64,000 bases of DNA from Protopterus annectens (GCF_019279795.1 NC_056732.1:1076842083-1076906082); one strand, 5' to 3'; shown: positions 45,135 through 57,840, counted from the first letter of the stretch. Notes: a model not told the origin generated them from the letters alone. A program made the numbers and translations.

Positions 45135-45925
45135 TAATATATTCTATTTCTGTTACTTACTTGTCTAGTATACTCTGTAGGTTGTGGTTTTTGTTTAAGA
45201 GAGTTGTTATAGATGTTGGATATGGCTCAACATCATTGTATTGCTAGAAAACACTCCTGTGAACTTCAACTAAATTTTTGATTACATTTTTTTTCTTAAG
45301 TATCTCATTATACTGTCACAGTATTCTTGCATCATCCCTTTCCACTTTGTTTGGTAAGAAAGATGGAATAAAACATGAGTGAATAGGTGACCATAACCAA
45401 CCCTTATTTCTGATTACATTACTTTTCTTCATTTCTCTCATACCCTCAGTGTGTACTTTTTAACTGACAAATTAAATTATGATTAAAATTTTAAAAACAG
45501 GGACTGTCAAAAATGCCAAAGGTTATATTAGAATTTATAGCTACAAAAAGTTATTAAATGAAAGAATTAATAAACAATATGGGACTAAAGAAAATATTAT
45601 TAACTGAATTATCTAGAGTACCCTCAAAATAATAGACTCTGCCCTTCAGGGAAGTAATTAATCAGTGCATTCTAATTTTTCCCTGAAAATTCAGTTTAAA
45701 GATTTTGAATGTGGAGACAAAGAATGTTTTAAAATATGTAACATTTAATGTGCAACAATTAATTCTTCTGTTATCTCAACTAGTCTGTACATTTTATTGG
45801 ATTCATGTTTAGGCTAATTTAGCTGAATGGCCATGTATGCTTTGCTAGTACCCACCCTAAGGCTCTACCTCCTTTCTCATGAAGAAGACACTTGTTTGCT
45901 ACAAGATACATTTGAGAGAATCCAT
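45135..45925. other. No recognisable feature
   Basis: AT-rich; no coding, inverted-repeat or array signal. Confidence 0.4.
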
Positions 45926-45929
45926 CCAT

Positions 45930-46022
45930 ATAGAATTACATGGTTTAACCTGCAGAGGAAGTTTATTTCAGAAAAGGGGAGGCACTGTGTGATGAATTTA
46001 TCGCTCCATTGCATTGTATCTG
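45930..46022 (-). mobile_element. Short CR1-like C-terminal fragment
   Basis: TTTATTTCAGAAAAGGGGAG...TGATGAATTTATCGCTCCAT parallels 37866-37910 of the older CR1-like copy (the region coding W-R-D-G-F-I-T-Q). Only about 90 bases are recognisable. Confidence 0.4.
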
Positions 46023-46029
46023 TTGACAG

Positions 46030-46540
46030 AAGTTCATTTCTCTGGTTCTAGTCTTAGATGAGCTGTTTATCTTACTGAGACAAATACTTCGGTTGAGCAA
46101 AAAAATTCTGCTATCAACAAAAAACAGAACTTTCAAAAGCAAATGCAGTTTTTGTAAAAAGTATAGAATAAAAAGAGTAAGTATAAATATGTCCATTTTT
46201 CAAATAGAATCTGCTTACGATAGGACTTTGTCACTGATGTAGATGCTATATTGCTCTCAGATTCATTTGTATTGTCATGAACTGGTGATATTTAGTCACA
46301 ACCATATTCTTCTACAGCCTGTAGAGAGATAAAATGCACATGGTATTCTTCCATTGTTCTTTGCACTGACGTAATCGACAGAAATGTGCTTATGACAGAT
46401 GCTGGCAAACTAATAAACTGTATTTTCACAACTGATATGCAATTATTGCAGAGATAACTAGTAAATGGTATAGTTAGAGTGGAAAAAATGATATAGAAAT
46501 CTGAAAACTTTTGTTCAAAGAGAAAGACATGCATTCAGAC
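46030..46540. other. No recognisable feature
   Basis: Unique-looking AT-rich sequence. Confidence 0.4.
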
Positions 46541-46757
<217 letters not shown>

Positions 46758-47135
46758 TGTATAAACTTAAAATTTTGGAGGAGAGGATTTTGTGCACCCT
46801 GAGACATGTGAACTATACTTTTAGAAATGATTTCTGTGCAAATTGTAGAACATGAAGATGTGTTTAGTTATGACAATGTCCTACAGTGCATATTATAATG
46901 GCAGATGATAAAACTAAGGCAAATAACATTAGAATATTATAAAGCATGAAAGAACTATTAAAATACAGGACAGTCATCTGAATCTACTTCTTAAAGGTAA
47001 AATGGGAATTTTTGAACATATGCGGCTTATAGAAAACATCAGGTCACAGCACTAAACAGGAAAACACTCCTTGTTGGACTGAATAGTCGTCAATAAACCT
47101 GAGAGCTGCCTTCACTCACAAGTTCTAACAAAGTA

Positions 47136-47784
47136 TTCCCTTCTTTTCACCTTCACTTTTTTATCCCCCTTATTCCTGACTCACTTTCATCTTTCATGTT
47201 ATTTCTTTTTCTTTTCCCTGTCATTACCTGTTTTTATATACTGGCAGTTCCTAAACTATCTTAGCATGAACCGTCATTTAGAATTGATGAACCTACAAAT
47301 GTAATACACTATGTCTTATTAAAGATATTCATATATAATTCCTTAGATAGGATTAATAGGAATCATAAATATATATATAATATGAATATATTAGATTTTA
47401 TTCATGCATAGATATTGATGAATGGAAGGAAACCTTATTGTATATACTTTTATTACATTTTAATATTTTTTATATTGTCTTGCTTGTTGCATTGGTGGAA
47501 AGATGTTGCAAATTGCATTTAGATTTTATACTAAACATTTTTATGAACTGCGGCTTTATGCATTAATGAAATTGAGTGATTTTCTAAAATTGATAGATTG
47601 TCTTTAGCCGCCAAAATGCTGTTAATTAGGGTGTATGCCACAACTATATAAGAGCAATACTTATTCCTAAATATTGTAACCTGATGAAGCGCACTTGTTA
47701 GGTGCGTGAAAGCGCTTGTTTTGTCTTCACAATAAAAGTTTGTTGCTGCTAATCCATCGTGGAGGCTTCAGTGATTTGTTGGAT
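47136..47784 (+). mobile_element. 649-bp non-coding element with hammerhead motif and 16-bp target duplication
   Basis: AAGTTCTAACAAAGTA is repeated exactly at 47120-47135 and 47785-47800, which fixes the ends. The insert has no reading frame of note. Near its right end it has a TATATAAG word (about 47645) and a hammerhead-type fold (47672-47734), and it closes with ...CAATAAAAGTTTGTTGCTGC...GGAGGCTTCAGTG. The pattern fits a truncated or non-autonomous Penelope-like element, or a retrozyme-like one. Confidence 0.75.
47672..47734 (+). ncRNA. Hammerhead ribozyme candidate (type I, minimal stem III)
   Basis: Outer stem I TATTGT / ACAATA (47672-47677 with 47729-47734); inner stem I AAC / GTT (47678-47680 with 47718-47720); an 8-base bulge TTGTCTTC; core CTGATGA (47681-47687); one extra A; stem II GCGCAC / GTGCGT (47689-47694 with 47702-47707); GAAA (47708-47711); stem III AGCGCT, a palindrome that could form six pairs in a dimer. 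Cleavage would fall after T47717. Type I hammerheads with very short stem III are known from Penelope-like elements and act best as dimers. The extra A after CTGATGA is non-consensus. Confidence 0.65.
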
Positions 47785-47800
47785 AAGTTCTAACAAAGTA

Positions 47801-49155
47801 CATGAGTAGTCATTGTCCTTTTTTTTCCTGCCTGGACGTTTAATGCCATCAGATATCCTCCTTTAATAATCACCTGATGACCAATCTCTGAACAAAATGA
47901 GCAGAAACTTTACTTTTCAACTCACATGTACTGACTTGTCATTGATTTTAAATTCCAAAGACATGGATACTGCTAACACAAACTTTCTTGCCATACTTTT
48001 TTGACAGGATAACATTTGGTTTTCTTTTAGTAAAGATGAAATTCTGCAGGACATGCCAGTTTATGAAATCCATACTTTGTAAAATAAGTGGGATGAAAGC
48101 AAAAGGCTTACCAGCAGGCAAAAAACAATACCTCATTCTGTGAAGGAAATGAAAGCCTGAAAAAGAAACTATATAATCAATCTACATTCAAAACAAAGAA
48201 ATACTTTTTTCACCCACCCCAAATGTATGTGGAAGGAAGCCAAAGCTGCTTCTGGAACCTCTTAGTGATGGCACTACGCTTTCCTGGGGCAGAAGTCACT
48301 GTAACCACTCTTACGTTCTTCCCAAGTACTTCCTGGCAATCAAATACAATGAACATAACAAGATACAGCTTACTACACCTACTCATTCTGTATTCCTTTT
48401 GACTTCCTATTAGAACCTATTAATTTTGTCATCATCCCTTTGACTTCCTATTATTCATTATGTATCACGTCTGATCTTCAGTTTGTCCAGCTATGCCTTA
48501 TACAAATTATCTTGTTGTCCTCAGATCCAGCATGGCATACCCTTCTTTAGAAATTACACAGTTGAATAACTGCTTATCTAATACCACCTTACTGTGAAAA
48601 CTAGTAAAACCAATTCATGCTTTTTTGAGCTCACATACAAGCTAGCAAAGGTGATCAGATTCTAGTATGGACTCCAAGGTCCTGCTGATTAAACAAGTCG
48701 TACCATTAAAATTCCTAAGAGTTTGGCCTGACTGCAGCTTGCTCTTTGCATGTTGCACCTACTGGGATTACTAACAAAGTTTTACATACAGAATCACAAG
48801 ATTTTCAAAACTCATTTCTTTGTCTAGTGCACGACTGCAAGCACATGTCATTACCTGTCTGGTTAATCACCTTATTCCCTTTACCTGTTTTTCCTTAAGG
48901 GGATAAGTGGACAAGATGCTCTCAGTAGAAGTCTTTAAGGAGAGGATGTTAAACTCAATAAGCATTATTCACAGGTTATTCCACAAACATGAAGAAAGCT
49001 GCATTGCTCACTGGTTGTTACAGAAAATGGAGAAAGGCTAGAGCATGTATTAATTTAAATTTTTCAATTAAGCACCTGGTGCAGAGTTTAAGGATGGTGT
49101 AAATGGACATAAAACCCATACTTCATACACTACTTCAGCAAACCTTTTTAGAACA
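47801..49155. other. No recognisable feature
   Basis: No coding or repeat signal noticed. Confidence 0.4.
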
Positions 49156-49176
49156 GATACTACAAATGATATGGAA

Positions 49177-49426
49177 TGATATGGAAGATTACTGCTGTGG
49201 TGGTGGTGGTGCTGCGGTAGCATTGTCACCTCACAGTAAGACGTTGTCATGTTCGATTCTCAGCTAGAGCATCTTCTGTGTGGAGACGTGTGTGAATGGG
49301 TGTACCTTCGTTGAAGGTTGTGCGTCAGAGCTGGCAACTCGGCACATAAAAAGCTACTGCCAATCATTAGCAGACCGGAGTTCCGCTGTGGCGACCCCTA
49401 ACTGGGAAAAGCCAAAAGACACAAGA
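49177..49426 (+). mobile_element. tRNA-derived SINE with perfect 18-bp target duplication
   Basis: ACTACAAATGATATGGAA flanks it exactly (49159-49176 and 49427-49444). The tRNA-like head has GGTAGCATTGTCACCTCACA and a B box GTTCGATTCTC. The body includes GTTGAAGGTTGTGCGTCAGA and the tail is GTGGCGACCCCTAACTGGGA-AAAGCC. The family is shared with 15462-15690. The intact duplication implies a recent insertion. The partner LINE that supplies this tail is not in the window. Confidence 0.9.
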
Positions 49427-49533
49427 ACTACAAATGATATGGAACAAAAAACATATTTTCCTGTAGTAGAAATTCATCTGCTTTCTTAATCTAAGTGTTT
49501 CCTTTGTATAGTTTAATAATCTCTAGTACTTCA

Positions 49534-49641
49534 ATAATAATAATAATAATAATAATAATAATTATTATTATTATTGTTGTTATTATTATTATTATTATTA
49601 TTGTTTTGTTGTTGTTTTGTTATTATTATTATTATCATTAT
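49534..49641. repeat. (AAT)n / (ATT)n microsatellite
   Basis: AAT repeats turn into ATT and GTT repeats; the junction is self-complementary. It is followed by a SINE-tail-like stretch (TTTACATTTGTTTACTGAGAA). Confidence 0.9.
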
Positions 49642-49699
49642 TTACATTTGTTTACTGAGAAAGTCCAGCTGGAAGATTGTGTTTATAGAGGAGTCCAGA

Positions 49700-50750
49700 A
49701 AAGAAGAATACCTCTAGGTAGTAAAATTAATAATGAACACTAGCATATCTAACATACACAGAAGATGAAGAAAATTTGTATAATGTAAAATTGTGTAGTA
49801 AGTATGACGATGTGAGGTATTGCCATCTGTGCCAGGGAGAATAGGGCAGTGCATGTGGAACATATGCCAGCACAGTTAGCTGGAGTTTTGTAAATAATTT
49901 TCTGTCATTTGACTATCACACTGACTTGTACAGATACTTGTGTTAAAAATGTATCAACGGTGTTATTATAACTGATTAAATGTTTATGTTTAAATAAAGA
50001 ATGCTGAAGGGAGGAGTAGAAGTTTTTGAAATTGTTCTATAGCTTTCAAATACTGCAACAGATATTAGCAAAGCTGTGAGTGTGTGTTATACCAGAGTCA
50101 GGTGATCAAATGTGATGTCATTCTATAACCAGCACTGAGAGGATGGAGCTCTTATAGCAGTTTGTTTTGTTTTCTTTGGAACCTGACATAAAAGATCTAT
50201 GCTAGTTATCAAAAGTCAGTTAATTCAGTTCAGTCAGTTTGAAGCTCGTCACCATGCCTTGTGGAAGTAAGCATGTCAACATTTAATTTTGCCTTGCTGT
50301 ATCAATTAAGTTAGCTAGGGAACAGTTATTCTTTAGACAGCCAGGGAATACAGTGAGATTAGTTAAGTAGTATTTTTCTGCATCTGTTTGAATCTGTCCA
50401 ACTGTGTTATTTTTATTTCTCCTGTGGCTGAAATTTTGGACTTAGATATTTACTATTCTCAGGTTTCCTATTTTATTATTTATTGATAAATATTTTAGAC
50501 CTTTCATTGTGGCTGGTATTTAGAATACTTTTAAAATCTTGAGAGTGCTTGTTTTTATTTTAGTGATGCTTTGGCCACTTGAAAAGCCTTGCTGCTTTTG
50601 TTATATTCTACATTTTATATTAGTATTGTTTTACTCATTATAATTGAATATCCTTGTAAGAGCCTTAGAGTGGTTGACTGGTGGCAGTGTGGTTGTCTTA
50701 TAATCTGGGCCGAGGGGGTACAACTAGTAAATCTGTACCCGCGTTTCCCA
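49700..50750. other. No recognisable feature
   Basis: No coding, RNA or repeat signal noticed. Confidence 0.4.
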
Positions 50751-50752
50751 GG

Positions 50753-50875
<123 letters not shown>

Positions 50876-50879
50876 ATCA

Positions 50880-52105
50880 AATACCCAGGTGTGGATGTGT
50901 CAGCTACTTGGAACTGGGACACAGTGCTCCAAAGTGAGTCTTGTTTGGGACATGGAGAGTCATAGAGTTCAGTTCCAGGTCTGGAGCATGTTCTCTGTGT
51001 GCTCTTGAGGGAAATTGTGCTTGATGCAGAGAGCTGCATTTAAAAATGCTGTGTAAATCCATTCCTGTTTTTGGTGGCTGGTGTCAATGGTGAGGATGGA
51101 GGCTCCTTGATTACTGACCCAGGGTAGAGAGGCCATCACAGTAAGTTAAATGGAAAATAAATAACAGAAACATCAAAAGTGGCAGTTGCATCAGTATTTT
51201 TTCAGAAATTATGAAGAGGCATTGATGGGATTAGATTGGCACTGTAGTGGAGTATTGGAGTGAGAGAGAGAAACAGATGTATGAACTGTTATAATAAAAA
51301 TGAAATAATTCTAAACACAGAAGATTATCATCAGGTCAAAAATCATAATCAATTTGTTAACATGTCGAAGAAATGGAGTCAAAAAATTACCTCAAGAGTG
51401 AAACTCAAAATAGTGAATGTCTTTAGTCCATTTCAAAAACACATTAACAAATAACTATAATCACAGACCCTATCAATACACTTTGTAGTGCATGGAGTTT
51501 TTGCTATCCTGATGGACTGCAACTTACAGGGAGAAAAAAAGTGTAAAAGTATGAAGTATTTTACAGCTTAGAAAGCCCTAACACATTCAATGCAGTCACA
51601 CACACATCAGGCAAAAGCAACACATCCCTCAGGTCAATGAAAAGCATTAAGACAAAAAAAATGCAGTAACAGGGTGAAGTGTCTTATAGATTTTAACAGC
51701 TGTCAAAGGTGTATAACAAAGTTTTAACACAAGAGGTATGCTGATTGTACTCCAAAATTGGCACTATGTTACTCTGCTATGAGACTCAGTAATAACAGTT
51801 TTGAAAGATACATAACAACTGTTTTATGCACCTTTAAAAACTGGTGTGATTGGATCACATGCTGCTGCTCCTCACTCAGCAGCCTCCATAGAACAGTGCT
51901 GGCAGAGAGTTAACAGCTTTAAAAAATGTAATATACTTTGTGCTGTCAATCAAATAACAAAAGAAAAGTATCCAATAGCTTTTAAAATGTTTGTCTGAAT
52001 AGCAGTGCTAAGTCTGTTAGAGCTTTCAAGACTGAAAAACACTTCATACTTCTACATTTTCCCTGCAACTAGTAACATATCAGTGTAGCTAAAGCACCAT
52101 GTTTA
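50880..52105. other. No recognisable feature
   Basis: Unique-looking sequence; no motif-bearing frames. Confidence 0.4.
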
Positions 52106-52109
52106 TAGT

Positions 52110-53190
52110 TTCATAGTTTCATTATATAGTACTAGGCTATCTGCCCTGGGGCATTTGTAAGCCTAGCCATAGTGATGTGGCTTTTGCCACCCCATGAAAT
52201 GGTACAAAAATGTACAGAATAAATCTAGAATACTGTGCCTCAGTCTAGTGGTGACACAATGAAGGTCCCCTTATATAATAGAATTAGTTTACTGTGCCCC
52301 TGTCTAGCAGTGACACAGATGTGACCCCTGGGGTAAACTTTGATCTACCATCCACTCATCAAGATTTCTCTTGAAGAGAGTCAGTGAGGGGCTCTGCCTG
52401 ATACGAACTGGGATCCTGTTCCAAAGCATGGGAAGCCTCTGGGTTATGAATCTATCCCTCCAGCATATCCTATTCATACTTGTGCCGAGGTTTAAGTCTT
52501 TAGCTCTCGTGGTCCTGATGGATTTGGATTTTTTTGAGGTGGAGCATGTCCATCAGATCCTGATTGGACATGGCCTTGTACGTCAGGCAGAGATCACCTC
52601 TGAGCAGGCGGTATGCTACTGAATAGAGCTGAAGTTTCTTTAGTCTGGCGGAATAAGACATATGTTGGAGACCCTTGATCCTTTTGGTGAGGTACTTTTG
52701 TGGTCTCTCCAGCTGTTGCAAGTGCCGGGTGAGGTACATACCAAATGGGGCATTGTACTCAATCATGGGTCTGATGAGGGAGGAACATAGGGGTACAATG
52801 ACATCCTTGGATCTGGATGTGAATCCCTTCATGATGAGGTGTGCAAGGTAGAATGTTTTTCTAACCACTTTGGCAACGTGGGTGTCAAAAGAGTGGTCGC
52901 TGTCTACTTGGGTCCCTAGGTCTCTGATTACTTTTTCCGTACTCAGTGGGTTGCTGTCTATGTGATAATTTGTGGGTACTTTGTTTTTGCCAAAAGGGAT
53001 GACTATACATTTTTTGGCATTTAGTTTAAGGCCGTGACTACGGCACCAGTTGTCCGTTTCAGTGAGGCCTTTTTGTAGGATGTGTGTGTCTGCTGGTGTA
53101 TCGACTATGGTGCCTAGTTTGCAGTCATCTGCAAACTTTGTCAGCCACAACCCTCCCATGTTTGCTTTAATATCTGAGAAATAAATGTAC
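52110..53190 (-). mobile_element. CR1-like LINE, 5'-truncated copy
   Basis: Its 3' edge carries the reversed family end (ACTAGGCTATCTGCCCTGGG...AAGCCTAGCC). Coding is broken off at about 53190, just upstream of RT motif C. It belongs to the same subfamily as 1-3660 and 58645-61213. Confidence 0.85.
52500..53159 (-). pseudogene. CR1-like ORF2 C-terminal half
   Basis: A 219-codon open stretch starting at W-L-T-K-F-A-D-D-C-K-L-G (catalytic F-A-D-D intact), then H-G-L-K-L-N-A-K-K-C-I-V-I-P-F-G-K-N, I-R-D-L-G-T-Q-V, I-E-Y-N-A-P-F-G-M-Y and Y-R-L-L-R-G-D-L-C-L-T-Y. It leaves frame near 52500, after which N-R-I-C-W-R-D-R-F is still recognisable. The RT motifs A and B were lost by truncation. Confidence 0.85.
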
Positions 53191-53590
53191 TACAAAGAAT
53201 TATGATTGGGTGTCACCAGTCATGCTGAACTAGTAATGTGTTTTTGACATGGTTATTAAGATTTGACCATTGAATTTCACATAGATCTGCTCTCATAGTG
53301 ACTTTATTGAAATCTGTCTTGAACACATACATTGGTTATAGCTGAAGACCTAATAATAATTTTCTATGTTATACACTTTTCTGACGTCAGAAAGGTGCAT
53401 AACAAGCTTATCATTTTGCTGATTTTAAAGTGTAATTATTGAGCTTCATGTACTACAATGTTGTCATGTGGCACCAGTTGCAAGTCCAGTATCTTAGCCT
53501 TACTTAGCCATGAAGGGTCTTCTTTCAGCAGTGCATCTTATTGTATATGGAAAATTGATCCACAACTTACCTATGAACATAGGAAATCTG
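53191..53590. other. No recognisable feature
   Basis: Short interval between two LINE fragments; nothing identified. Confidence 0.4.
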
Positions 53591-54835
53591 GAATCTTCAA
53601 TTCAGTTTTGGGGTTTTGGTATGTATACTAGCTGCTTCCATTAGCTCAAAGGAGGTGCATCTCCAAGAAATTGTGTCATTGAGAGCTAGGTATTTGGAAG
53701 AATATAAGAATTTGTGTGCCGAGCATAGCTGCACTATGACTAGATGGTGGTAAGCTAACCAGTGAAGATTTTTGAGTGACAAACAGCAATGGTTGTTACC
53801 ACAATGGTCAGAAGAAATTTTCTGATAAAGTTCTGATAAACTATTATAAGCTTACTTAGATTTGTAATGAAGATGAGATAAGGTCTCAGTTGGGAGATTA
53901 TATGAGTAAATAACTGAAGACAGGAGACAGGAATTGGCTGTGGCGTCCATAGCAGATTCAGTTATGAATGCTTTGGTCTTGTAGATCATGATCTGTTTTA
54001 CGCTTCATTTTACTAATAACATTCTTATGTGATGGTCAGACTTTAAAATGAATGAATCAATCTTTTAATTGTGAAGGCAATTTTTATAGCAGCTGTGTCT
54101 CAAGAAGTAATATTAAACTGAGACTTGTCATGACTGGCTGAAGGAGGATACATTTGGAGATGGGAAGCAGTGTGAGGATTAATATTAGTTGATTTGCATA
54201 GAACAATATAGATCTGGTTTATGTGGCATTCAGATACAGTCCCTTACCACTCAACTAATCTTGTAGGGAGAAGAAATAACACAGCTCACAGGTAAGGAGT
54301 TCAAGGGAAGCATCAACCACAGCAGTCATAGAGTCATTCACATATTTTATCCATTCAGCTCCTCAGGTTCAAGGGTAGTATCAACCACTCCAGTCATTGA
54401 ATCATCCCTGTATTATATTTGTCAAGCTTCTCATGTTCGATGGGAAGTAAACACCACTGCAGCCATGGAGTCTTCTACACATAGTATTAGTTTTGCTCCT
54501 CCACACTGGTTGATTGCTTCATTCACATATAACATGAAAGGAAAAGGGCCTTGATTAACCCTTGTGGCATGTCTATGTTAACTGGCATAAATTAAGAGAC
54601 AGCTCTATTCCATCTAATGGCCTGTTTTTGATCAGACAAATAGTCAAAGAAACATCTTTTGGCACTGAGTTTGAAGAACAGATTGTCAGAGACATCCAGA
54701 AACCCACTGTGACAAACTGTGACAAAATATTTGAAGAAGTCAAGGAATATAGCCTCGATCAAATTACCTTTATATAAAAGGCATTTCCCATCAGGTTCAG
54801 GAGTGAAGTGACAGTGCTATAATAAGGTCTGAAAG
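53590..54835 (-). mobile_element. Degenerate L2-like LINE fossil
   Basis: Minus strand: E-A-I-F-L-D-F-F-K-Y-F (motif A position, about 54750), Y-L-S-D-Q-K-Q-A-I-R-W-N, then M-P-Q-G-L-I-K (motif B, about 54565), and near 53780 N-L-H-W-L-A-Y-H-H-L-V-I...A-L-N-D-T-I-S-W, which is the L2-type C-terminal wording (L-H-W-L-P-V...). The central RT is unreadable and contains a triplicated segment (54288-54490). Confidence 0.55.
54288..54490. repeat. About 68-bp unit, three tandem copies
   Basis: The units share a CTC-x-x-GTTCAAGGG...ATCAACCAC-GCAGTCAT-GAGTC pattern (starts near 54296, 54361 and 54429). They lie inside the decayed L2-like LINE. Confidence 0.65.
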
Positions 54836-54984
54836 GGGTATCACCATACTTCCAAGAAACATTTACCACTACTTTACATAAGCCAATACTGAAGTTTTAG
54901 AGACCAAAGCTCATTGGTACATGTCTTTGAAAATGAAAATATTTGTTCTAGTAAAAAAAAAACCTTTTAATTAGGAGTATCTAT

Positions 54985-57194
54985 TACAGGTTCATAGGTG
55001 TTTATTAGGCTAATGACCACAAGGGCCTTTTTAAGCCTAGCCATGCATCCCAAATCTCTTCCAAGTTCTGATACACTTGATAAGTGTAAGCATGGGCCTG
55101 GGAGCTGAACCATTTTCAGGTTACCTGTGTCTATTAGAGACATAGGTACCAAACCAAGGATGGATTTCCGGTTTCCTATCCAATTGTCCAAGCTGCACTT
55201 GAATTGGGTTAGGGAGGAACTCTGCCTCACATGGATGGGGAGCCTGTTCCATAAATGGGGTAGTCTCTGGGATACATACCTATCTCTCCAGCAGGTCCTA
55301 TTTATATCACAGGCAAGGTTTAAGTCTTTAGAATGGGAAATTCTGGTGGTGTTTGTTTTGTGGATATGCAGGAGGTCCATCAGAGTGGGGTCTGACAATG
55401 CCCTGAATGTCAGGCATAGATTTCCCCTCAAAAGCCTGTAGGAGACAGAATACAAGGATAGGACCTTAAGGCATTCTGCATAGGAAATATTACTTATGCC
55501 CTGTATTCTTTTAGTGAGGAATCTCTGTGGACGTTCCAATTGTTGGATATGCCTGGTTAGGTACATACCAAAGGGGGCATTGTACTCAATGATAGGTCTG
55601 ATGAATGCCGAATACAGTGGACAATAACTTCCTTGGACTTAGATGCTATTCCTTTATTTATAGGTTACACAACATAGAATGATTTCCTCACCACTGTACA
55701 CACATGATGATCAAAGGCTAGATTACTATATATGTGTGTCCCTAAGTCCCTGACTACTGAGTCAGCTCTAAGGGGTGTGTTATCAATATGATAGTTACCA
55801 GGGATGGATGACTTCCCAAAGGATACTATTATGCATTTCTTGGCATTTAGTTTTAGTCCATGGCTCTGACACCAGTTATTTGTCTGTGTCAACCCCTCCT
55901 GGAGAACATTTTTGTCAGTCTGTGATTCAATGACAGCTCCTAATTTGTATTCATCTGCAAATTTAGTCAGCCAGACACCACTGACATTGGTCTTCACTTC
56001 TGAGAAGTAAATGCTAAAAAGGAGTGGTCCAAGGACTGATCCCTGATGGACTCCACTTGTGACTGGCCTCTTTATAGAGGTGGACTCCTCAATTCTAACT
56101 TCCTGGGTCCTGTCAATAAGCCAGTTGGCTATCCACTGGGTGACATATAGGTTTGTACCTAACCTCTTGAGTTTGTCAACAACACCTGAGTGGATTATTG
56201 TGTTAAATGCCTTCACCAAGTCAATGTAGGCAGTGTGAATGATTTTGCCCTCATCCACTGCTTTGTTGACCTTCTCAAAGAAGTCCACCAGGTTACGTAG
56301 ACATGATCTGCCCTTGACAAAATCAAGCTGGTTTGGGTCCAGTGTCTGGAGGTTTACTATATCTCTATTGATTATCTCCATGATAGTTCTTTCCATGACT
56401 TTACATATAAGATCAGTGAGACTTATAGGTCTGTAGTTTCCAGGGTCTGTAGATGCCCCACTTTTGTGCAGAGGGATGACTGTTGCCTTTCTCCATTCAT
56501 GAGGCACTAAGCCTGTTTGGAGGCTACAGGTAAATAGTAATTCCAGAGGCCCTGATAGGTCATGTTTCATGCTATTTAGAAGGCACCCTGAGATATTGTC
56601 TGGGCCCATTGATGCAGTGTTCTTGGTCTTAGAGAGAGCATTAAGGACCTGTTCCCTAGTGATAGTCGGGGGAGATATATTTGATGATATTTTCAGAGGG
56701 AAGGCTGAGGGGGAGAGAGGGGTAATGGAGCTGAATTTATCAGCCAGGAGGTTTGCTATATCTGCTAGCTCAGTATAGGAGGCTCCATTTACAATGAGGT
56801 CTGCACACAATTGTGTATTGCCTTTGAGGTTGCGGACATAGCTAAAGAATGCTTTGTGGTTGCCCTTGGCCAGGGAGGCCAAACTTACCTCAAATTTGGC
56901 TCTGGTAGACTTTATTTGTCCTCTGAGTTGTTTGTTAAGTTTGATGAGAATGCTTGTATCCTGCTGGGTACTGCACCTCCTAATTTTTGCCATGATTTTC
57001 TTCCTCCTGTTATACAGCTGATTGATTTTGTGATTCCACCAGGGTGGCTTGTTTTTTGAGTTAGTTCTGTATTTCTTGCTGGTGGGTACAGCTGCCTCTC
57101 TGCAGCTATTAACATGCTTGTACAGGGTTTCTGTGAAGAGTTCTGCACAGGCAGAAGTGTTCTCAGGGTTTATGGGGGCTTTATATTCTGCCAT
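54985..57194 (-). pseudogene. CR1-like ORF2, RT and C-terminal region (second subfamily)
   Basis: A 509-codon frame (57194-55665) holds N-T-A-S-M-G-P-D-N-I, G-N-Y-R-P-I-S-L-T, T-A-Y-I-D-L-V-K-A-F-N-T-I (motif A), G-V-H-Q-G-S-V-L-G-P (motif B, with His for the usual Pro) and T-K-F-A-D-E-Y-K-L-G. The catalytic F-A-D-D therefore reads F-A-D-E, so the RT should be inactive. The thumb continues in another frame after 55665: I-I-E-Y-N-A-P-F-G-M-Y-L-T-R-H-I-Q-Q-L-E-R at about 55590-55540, then Y-R-L-L-R-G-N-L-C-L-T-F and N-R-T-C-W-R-D-R-Y-V-S-Q. Confidence 0.88.
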
Positions 57195-57239
57195 TTCTCA
57201 CTTAATAGCATGGAGGGTAGCCTTAGAATATTCCTAAAT

Positions 57240-57840
57240 ACTCCAGGTTTTATTTTTACTTCAAAGTAGACCATTTTGTGGTCTGACCTTACCAGTGAAG
57301 GCATTACAGTAGGGAGTGTGCAGCAGTCTCCCATATTAGTAGGATGAGATCCAGTATGGTTGCGCCTCTGGTTGTGTATTGACTATCTGGTCCCAGGAGT
57401 TTATGTTTACAAAATCCAGGAATCTCCATGCATGTATGTTTGGTGTCATATAGGATTCCCAGTTAATAGTGGGGTAACTAAAGTCACCCATGAATATGGT
57501 ATTGGGCTGGATGGTTAGTGTTCCTGATAAGTTTAAATACATGGTAAGGGTTTCCTGGGTCATAGAGTGGGACTTATAACTTGCAAGAAGTAGCACTGGA
57601 TTTTACCTATGGTGATTTGAACATGGAGCAGCTCAAGTACATTGGCCTGTTTAACCAGCCTTGAAGTATACTTATTTTTGATGTAAATAGAGTCACCTCC
57701 ATTTTTAGTCCCTGCCTGTGAAGTAGCTGACCTAAATGTGTGGAAGGCATTATAACTTTGTACTGTTGGTGTGCTCTCCGCGGCTTTAAACCATGTCAAC
57801 ATTTTCTAGAATAAGGAGAGCTTCTAGGGAGTGGAGTTTT
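57240..57840 (-). pseudogene. CR1-like ORF2, endonuclease domain (second subfamily)
   Basis: L-T-W-F-K-A-A-E-S-T-P (where others read T-E-T-W-F), G-G-D-S-I-Y-I-K, M-G-D-F-S-Y-P-T-I-N-W-E (others G-D-F-N), and V-R-S-D-H-K near 57270. Two frames are needed to read it, and the key Asn after G-D-F has become Ser. Confidence 0.75.
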
